Of a stretch of 64,000 bases of DNA, positions 59,412 through 64,000 are shown in pieces. The notes under the pieces were generated by a model. That model was given only the letters and a program-made list of their open reading frames with translations. It searched no databases and was not told where the DNA came from. The stretch is from positions 725,637 to 789,636 of the forward strand of contig JAHFJN010000001.1 of NCBI GenBank assembly GCA_023245865.1, in the 5' to 3' direction. How positions within the stretch are numbered: position 1 is the first letter of the stretch; the number at the start of each line of letters is the position of its first letter. This stretch comes from Candidatus Peribacteria bacterium (GTDB lineage: Bacteria > Patescibacteriota > Gracilibacteria > Peribacterales > Peribacteraceae). A program made the translations under genes and the position numbers.

Positions 59412-62203
59412 GGCAATAGGATGTAGACAATTCCCGAGTCGGCATCATTGATGGGCGCCTGGAGCCCAAGGTTCGGCGTTTCCGCGAAGTCTCTGAACTC
59501 CTTCACCTTCTTATGGAGCGTGCCGTTTTGATCTTTCTCGATCGTGTCGGTGTTCGTATCGAAGATGATGCTGTTGAACCCGAGTGCCTGCAAACGCTTG
59601 AGCGTGAGCTGCGGATTTTTCTCCTGATTCAAGCACGTGAAGAAATTCAACTGATGATCCCCGAGCGGCAGCACCTCAAGATTGCGCGGAATAAAATATG
59701 GAATGAATGTTCCGATACGGTACGTGTACGGACGATCCGACTGGAACCTTTCCATCACGAGTGCACGGACGGTGTTGTAGTGCGACACGGTACGCTCAAG
59801 CATCGCCTCGGCGGACACGACCCCGAGCGGATACGTAAAAAGATTGCGCTGCTGCTCGGATTGCCAAAAACGATTCGCGTACGCGACGATCAGCGAGAGT
59901 GCGATCATCATCGCCGCCAACGTGCGGTTCGCATGATCCGGCGCACGGGCAACGAACGCCTCCAGGCCGACTGAGAGCCCGAGGAACATGCCGATGCCAT
60001 ACCACGGCACGCCATTGGCAAAGAAGATCCACTGCACAATCAAAAACACGGTCGAGGCAAACAACCATCGCAGCCACCTGCCTTCCTTCGACCAGAAAAA
60101 TGGCAGAAGCAGGAGAATGGGGAAGAGAAGCAATGCCGGCACGAGTGTCACGTAGTACCCGAACGAATCGCTGTTCATGACCGTGCGCCATGGCAGTGTC
60201 AGGTAGTGGCTCCAGCCGTCGCCCGTTCCCCAGTAGCGGTCCAACTCCTCCACTTTCGAGGTGGAGGTGCAAGCGGGGTGCTTGGGATTGATCTGCAATT
60301 CTTTCGGCAGCGTCCGCACGTCTTGGCCGTCACCGACAAATGTCTCGCCCGATGTCACAAACGACGGCGTGTACCTGTTCGGAGGCGAGAAGCGCAAATG
60401 CGGAAAGAGCGTTCCGTACTCAAGATTATTCGTCATCACCCACGGCGCGATGGTCAGGAGCATCGACCCGATGAAGATGCCGATCACGATCATCATGTGC
60501 CTGAGATGTAAGGGTCGCAGTCGAATCGCAAGTGCGACGGCGACAATACCGAGGATGAGAAAAGCAGAGAAAATGAGCATGACGGGCAGCGCATCGGGGT
60601 TACCGTACACACGCGCTGCGATCGCGGAGATCCCGAGCGTCCCTTGCTTCATGAACACGACGGCCGCAAGTGCGAGCGCCCCGATGTACCCTGTCCAGTG
60701 TAGGAGCGCCCCCACAAGCATCGTCCCCATCGCTGCGATCACCATCACGACCGTCACCTTCATCGAGAGTCCGAACCCACCAAAGATGCCCGCGAGCATC
60801 GCCTCGCGGTACGTGAGCGTTCGAGCTCCCTCCTCTTCTTCCGTTGGAAACAGCCCCTGGAAAAGCACGAGCATGCAGAGCGCACCCATCGTGAAGACCG
60901 CATTATCGACCTTCATATCCGCATACGAAAAATGTCCGACGAGCGGCAATGTGTAGTAGAGAAGTGCGGAGAGGATGCCCGCGCGCGGCCCGAGGAACGT
61001 GCGCCCGAATGCATACACACTTAAAGTTGCGAGCAGTCCCTCCGTCCAGTTGATCATGAGCGCATTGGTCGCGCCAAAGGGTTGTCCGTAGCCAAAGAGC
61101 AAAAACCCGAGCGACGTCAGAAATTCCCACTTGAATGTTCCGAGCGTCGGGATCGCAGTCCCGTAACTCACGAGCAGACGCGGTTGATTGAGGTAGACAC
61201 CAAGGTCGTCCCACCCGATCGGGAACGGGCGGATCACGGTGAGAAAATTGAACGCAAGATACGTAACGAGCAACCATCCGAGCACGAGTGCCGCGCCGTA
61301 CCATGCTCCATCGTACGTCCAACATGCATCAAAGAGAGCACGCAGCCAGTGGATCAGATGCTTGTAGCCAACACCAAGAATAAGGAGCAATAGAATCCAC
61401 CCCGCCGCCTGCGTATAGAGCCCGACCAAGGCAAGCAACCACAGTAGAGCGATCAATCCACACGCACCAAGGCCCACGGAGAAGACACATTCGAGCAGAG
61501 GGGTCCGCGCATGAATCCGAAGCAGTCGCAAAACCATGCGCCCGAGCGTGAGGAAGGTGAGTAGGTACAGCAGGATCATCACAAGCTGCGAGAGCACACG
61601 CGTGACGAAGGACTCCTGCATGCAGAGATAACTCATCGTGCTCACTTCGTTGCCCGAGCCCTCGAGGACACCTAGCACCTCCAGGCAGCCGCGCGCTTTG
61701 AGGGTGTCGTAATCGTTCGTGAGAGCGTTCAATGTCTCCTGGGTCGCCTTCGGATACACGGCGGAAGAAGGTTGATAGATCTGGCGATACGGTTGATCGC
61801 CATTGCTCCCCGTACTGATGATCGTAAAGAGCAGCCACAAACTTGCGACAAAGAGGAGCAGAAGTTTGAACGCACTGAATCGCAGACGAAACCGCGCCAC
61901 TCCGGATCGCGACCATTCGATACCGAGCAGCACAATGAAGAGTGCGACGCTCAGAATGCCATACCAAAGGTACGGAGCGGCGCGCCCGAGTGTATGCATG
62001 ATGGAAGGGAGCAGTGCATGCAGGCCCTGACAGAGCGTCCCTGCACCGTCGCACGCCGCAGTGATGGAATTGCGTGACCCCTCATCGAGCATCACCAGCT
62101 GATGCACGGGCAGCCCGACGTACGTGAGCGTGCTGTACCCGCCCCAGAGGAGAGCCACGCAAAAGAGGGAGATTTGCAGAATGAGGGTTGTGCGCTGATT
62201 CAC
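59408..62203 (-). CDS. Very large polytopic membrane protein, probable GT-C glycosyltransferase (931 aa)
   Basis: The start is taken as GTG 62203 (VNQRTTLILQ), 7 nt after TATACT on its strand; ATG 62224 overlaps that -10 and is less likely. It has around 18 hydrophobic segments. An Asp-Asp motif (FPIGWDDLGVYLNQPRLL) near residue 330 in a loop resembles GT-C enzymes. The extracellular part contains paired Cys regions (CDGAGTLCQG). The C-terminal 150 residues are soluble (LNFFTCLNQEKN, SIIFDTNTD). It heads the leftward run through GT2, DUF2304 and two GT4 genes. A polymerase role is possible. Confidence 0.62.
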   Translation of the reverse strand: MNQRTTLILQISLFCVALLWGGYSTLTYVGLPVHQLVMLDEGSRNSITAACDGAGTLCQGLHALLPSIMHTLGRAAPYLWYGILSVALFIVLLGIEWSRSGVARFRLRFSAFKLLLLFVASLWLLFTIISTGSNGDQPYRQIYQPSSAVYPKATQETLNALTNDYDTLKARGCLEVLGVLEGSGNEVSTMSYLCMQESFVTRVLSQLVMILLYLLTFLTLGRMVLRLLRIHARTPLLECVFSVGLGACGLIALLWLLALVGLYTQAAGWILLLLILGVGYKHLIHWLRALFDACWTYDGAWYGAALVLGWLLVTYLAFNFLTVIRPFPIGWDDLGVYLNQPRLLVSYGTAIPTLGTFKWEFLTSLGFLLFGYGQPFGATNALMINWTEGLLATLSVYAFGRTFLGPRAGILSALLYYTLPLVGHFSYADMKVDNAVFTMGALCMLVLFQGLFPTEEEEGARTLTYREAMLAGIFGGFGLSMKVTVVMVIAAMGTMLVGALLHWTGYIGALALAAVVFMKQGTLGISAIAARVYGNPDALPVMLIFSAFLILGIVAVALAIRLRPLHLRHMMIVIGIFIGSMLLTIAPWVMTNNLEYGTLFPHLRFSPPNRYTPSFVTSGETFVGDGQDVRTLPKELQINPKHPACTSTSKVEELDRYWGTGDGWSHYLTLPWRTVMNSDSFGYYVTLVPALLLFPILLLLPFFWSKEGRWLRWLFASTVFLIVQWIFFANGVPWYGIGMFLGLSVGLEAFVARAPDHANRTLAAMMIALSLIVAYANRFWQSEQQRNLFTYPLGVVSAEAMLERTVSHYNTVRALVMERFQSDRPYTYRIGTFIPYFIPRNLEVLPLGDHQLNFFTCLNQEKNPQLTLKRLQALGFNSIIFDTNTDTIEKDQNGTLHKKVKEFRDFAETPNLGLQAPINDADSGIVYILLP

Positions 62204-62210
62204 GAAAAAC

Positions 62211-62218
62211 AGTATACT
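62211..62218. promoter_or_regulatory. Second symmetric AGTATACT between divergent genes
   Basis: The octamer supplies TATACT on both strands. Minus: 7 nt to GTG 62203. Plus: TATACT (62213-62218) ends 10 nt before ATG 62229 of sufS. The gap is 25 bp. Confidence 0.55.
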
Positions 62219-62228
62219 CGGCATTCCG

Positions 62229-63428
62229 ATGCCCCTCAATGTCGCTTCCATCCGCCGGCAATTCCCCTTTCTCACGTCGCATGATGGCGCAACACCCTCC
62301 GTGTACCTCGACAGTGCCGCAACAACGCAGAAGCCGAAAGCAGTCCTCGATGCGATGCAGCATTTTTATGAGCATGACTGCGGCAACGTGCACCGGGGGA
62401 TGCATCGGCAGACCGAACGCGCGACGGATGCCTATGAAGCGGCACGCATTGCGGTGCAACACTTCATCAACGCAGCCCAAAGCGAAGAAATAATTTTTAC
62501 CAAAAATTGCACCGAGGCATTGAACCTCGTCGCACACAGCTGGGGACGCACATTTTTGAAAAGCGGCGACACCGTGGCGCTCTCCATCCTCGAGCATCAC
62601 AGTAACATCGTTCCGTGGTTGCAGCTTAAAGAAGAACGCAACATCGATATTCGATGGTTGGATCTCGACAACGTCGATCTCAGCGGCGTGAAACTCGTCT
62701 CGATCACGGGCTTAAGTAACGTGCTCGGGACCGCTCCCGATCTCCCCGCGATCATCGCGGCCGCGCACAGAGCCGGAGCACTCGTCTGCATCGATGCCGC
62801 GCAGATGGTCGGGCACTTCCCGATCGACGTCCAAGCGCTCGATTGTGATTTCCTCGCGTTCTCGGGCCATAAACTCTACGGACCGACCGGCATAGGCGTG
62901 CTCTACTGCAAACGAAAACTCTTGGAATCGATGCCGCCGTTTCTCGGCGGCGGTATGATGATCCGCGACGTCACGCAAGAGAGCTTCACGGCTGCCAACA
63001 TCCCCGCACGTTTCGAGGCGGGTACGCCGCCGATCGCAGAAGCGGTCGGACTCTCTGCTGCGATCGATTGGCTCACAGAGTTTCCGTGGAATGATCGCAC
63101 TCAGCACGAACAAAAATTACTGGCGACCGCACTCACCGCCTTGCAATCGATTGATGGCCTCACCATTCTCGGGCCGGATAATCCGAAGGATGTGCGGGGC
63201 TGCATCAGCTTCGTCCTGGACGGCGTCCACCCGCACGACCTCACGGAGCTTTTAGGCGAGCGCGGTTTCAGTCTTCGTGCCGGGCACCACTGTGCCCAGC
63301 CGCTCCATGAACACATAGGCATCGCTGCAAGCACCCGCCTGAGTGTTGGGATCTACAATACTGAGGAAGAAATCACATCGCTTGCATCTGCGATCAAGGA
63401 GTGCATGGTTCGACTACGCTCACCATGA
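62229..63428 (+). CDS. sufS: Cysteine desulfurase (SufS class)
   Basis: 399 residues of a PLP enzyme that takes sulfur from cysteine as a persulfide for Fe-S cluster assembly. Visible: YLDSAATTQKP, NVHRGMHRQTERATDAYE, SILEHHSNIVPW, CIDAAQMVGHF with the cofactor Asp, Lys215 in SGHKLYGPTGIG that binds PLP, and the catalytic Cys355 in GHHCAQPLHE. The RxGHHC form is that of SufS/CsdA, group II desulfurases. It is followed 55 bp later by sufU, so the pair likely forms a minimal Fe-S module. Confidence 0.93.
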   Translation: MPLNVASIRRQFPFLTSHDGATPSVYLDSAATTQKPKAVLDAMQHFYEHDCGNVHRGMHRQTERATDAYEAARIAVQHFINAAQSEEIIFTKNCTEALNLVAHSWGRTFLKSGDTVALSILEHHSNIVPWLQLKEERNIDIRWLDLDNVDLSGVKLVSITGLSNVLGTAPDLPAIIAAAHRAGALVCIDAAQMVGHFPIDVQALDCDFLAFSGHKLYGPTGIGVLYCKRKLLESMPPFLGGGMMIRDVTQESFTAANIPARFEAGTPPIAEAVGLSAAIDWLTEFPWNDRTQHEQKLLATALTALQSIDGLTILGPDNPKDVRGCISFVLDGVHPHDLTELLGERGFSLRAGHHCAQPLHEHIGIAASTRLSVGIYNTEEEITSLASAIKECMVRLRSP

Positions 63429-63442
63429 CATCTTTTCATCCT

Positions 63443-63478
63443 CTTATTCTTCTTACTCCTCTGGTTCTTCTTGCTCCT
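63443..63478. repeat. Four degenerate 9-bp units between sufS and sufU
   Basis: CTTATTCTT, CTTACTCCT, CTGGTTCTT, CTTGCTCCT in tandem, pyrimidine-rich on the plus strand, in the 55-bp gap between the two genes. Confidence 0.55.
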
Positions 63479-63483
63479 CTCAC

Positions 63484-63870
63484 ATGGATCTCTACGCCGA
63501 AAACATCCTCGATCACTACCATCACCCGCACCATAAACTCCCTCTCCCCTTGGGAGAGGGTTGGGGTGAGGGGCGCGTCGTACGCGAAGAAAAAAATGTC
63601 AGCTGCGGCGATAAACTTACAGTCGCCCTCCTGATTGAAGATAACCACCTCACCAACATCGCCTGGACCGGCGAAGGCTGCGCCATAAGCCAAGCCGCGA
63701 TGTCGATGCTGAGTGACGAGCTCATCGGAAAATCCCTCACAGAGATCAATGCCCTCACGCCTAAAACCATCCTCGCCCTCCTCAACGTCCCGATCGGCAC
63801 GCGTCGCATGAAGTGCGCGCTGCTTGGACTCGAGGCAGTGAAGAATGCGATAAGTATGTGGAGCCGCTGA
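63484..63870 (+). CDS. sufU: SufU/IscU-like Fe-S scaffold or sulfur acceptor
   Basis: 128 residues from ATG 63484 (MDLYAENILDHY, the usual SufU start). The three ligand Cys are kept: Cys41 in VSCGDKL (followed by Asp43), Cys66 in GEGCAISQAA and Cys111 in MKCALLGLEA. A B-type repeat (63540-63586) is read in frame as PLPLGEGWGEGRVV within the loop between the N-terminal helix and Cys41, so the loop is repeat-derived. The gene's last 12 bases overlap the antisense tRNA-Thr acceptor end. It pairs with sufS. Confidence 0.88.
   Translation: MDLYAENILDHYHHPHHKLPLPLGEGWGEGRVVREEKNVSCGDKLTVALLIEDNHLTNIAWTGEGCAISQAAMSMLSDELIGKSLTEINALTPKTILALLNVPIGTRRMKCALLGLEAVKNAISMWSR
63540..63586. repeat. Family B hairpin repeat in frame within sufU
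   Basis: CCCTCTCCCC-TT-GGGAGAGGG hairpin, then GGTGAGGGG and a second stem CGCGT-CGT-ACGCG. It matches 57046 in layout. Confidence 0.72.
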
Positions 63871-63933
63871 CCGGGATTGAACCGGTGACCTACACATTAC
63901 CATTGTGTTGCTCTACCACTGAGCTACAGCGGC
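63859..63933 (-). tRNA. tRNA-Thr (anticodon GGT), CCA encoded
   Basis: Minus-strand cloverleaf: acceptor GCCGCTG/CAGCGGC, D-arm GCTCAGTGGTAGAGC, anticodon stem ACACA/TGTGT with loop ATGGTAA giving anticodon GGT (codon ACC), and T-arm with GGTTCAATCCC. The CCA is encoded (63859-63861). The last 12 bases of sufU (63859-63870) are antisense to the 3' end. Confidence 0.92.
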
Positions 63934-63949
63934 GAATCGACGCTTGTGG

Positions 63950-63978
63950 ATCTTAAGTTTTTTTGAGCAGAAGTCCAA
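63950..63978 (-). promoter_or_regulatory. Possible tRNA-Thr promoter
   Basis: Minus strand: TTGGAC (63973-63978) and TAAGAT (63950-63955) are 17 bp apart, 16 bp upstream of the tRNA 5' end. Both hexamers are weak. Confidence 0.35.
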
Positions 63979-64000
63979 CATGAAAGACGCCACCTTCGGT

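Noticed and set aside
4764-63586. REP and heptamer insertions read as signs of pseudogenes
   Set aside because: All host genes keep full length, frame and catalytic residues around the insertions.
1-64000. UGA decoded as Gly (Gracilibacteria/Absconditabacteria code)
   Set aside because: TGA ends many genes in ATGA overlaps with the next start, and frames do not continue with family sequence past it.
1-64000. Insertion sequences, integrases, phage genes, rRNA or riboswitches
   Set aside because: No transposase, integrase or phage motif, no rRNA and no recognisable riboswitch fold was seen; intergenic gaps are too short for most.

Overview
The window is a dense block of bacterial surface-glycan biosynthesis genes. 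I count about 45 protein genes and one tRNA, with no stretch over about 100 bases lacking an assigned feature. The likely source is a Patescibacteria/CPR bacterium, perhaps of the Peregrinibacteria/Peribacteria type. This is tentative and rests on the compact layout, the many starts that look leaderless, a very cysteine-rich protein of a kind I associate with CPR genomes, and the wealth of glycosyltransferases. TGA is an ordinary stop (many ATGA overlaps end genes), so the recoded UGA of Gracilibacteria/Absconditabacteria does not apply.

Layout. 1-4505: the 3' end of a secreted-type repeat protein (perfect 108-bp repeats encoding Asp-rich calcium-binding-like units), then a leftward group of a membrane Ser/Thr kinase, a GT-C enzyme and a DPM1-like GT2. 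4591-11303: an epimerase, two tandem paralogous helical proteins of unknown function, a leftward trio (UDP-galactopyranose-mutase-like flavoprotein, GtrA, epimerase) and two small unknown genes. 11379-26202: nucleotide-sugar dehydrogenase, GT2 and GT-C enzymes, GDP-fucose synthesis (gmd and fcl, convergent), a CgeB-GT2 fusion, an MsbA/PglK-like ABC exporter, an AsnB-type amidotransferase and a GT4. 26186-41591: short-chain dehydrogenase, sugar C-methyltransferase, cupin, epimerases, GT2/GT4, WecB-like 2-epimerase, a second methyltransferase, ATP-grasp enzyme, HAD phosphatase, and two paralogous GT-C proteins. 41613-46375: Gfo/Idh oxidoreductase, GT2, a FemAB-like/DegT-like fusion, hexapeptide acetyltransferase and DegT aminotransferase. 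46384-48649: the Cys-rich protein and a TrpR-like regulator bracketed by long palindromes. 48665-62203: GT2/GT4 runs, rmlB and rmlA, a DUF2304 protein and a 931-residue membrane protein. 62229-63933: sufS, sufU and tRNA-Thr.

Function. Together the genes can supply GDP-L-fucose, a dTDP-4-keto-6-deoxyhexose (with C-methylation and cupin tailoring) and, by inference, a UDP-2,3-diacetamido uronic acid (dehydrogenase, Gfo/Idh, DegT, hexapeptide acetyltransferase, WecB-like). About 7 GT2, 8 GT4 and 8 GT-C enzymes would assemble the glycan, and the ABC protein could flip it.

Two sequence-level themes stand out. First, many genes have a TATAAT-like hexamer ending 6-9 nt before the start codon, implying leaderless mRNAs; at two divergent pairs a single symmetric AGTATACT serves both directions. 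Second, the window carries dispersed repeats: REP-like hairpins with covarying 3-nt arms, CCCTCACCC hairpins, and degenerate 7-, 8- and 9-bp tandem repeats. Many lie in frame inside genes, often in loops or linkers of glycosyltransferases.
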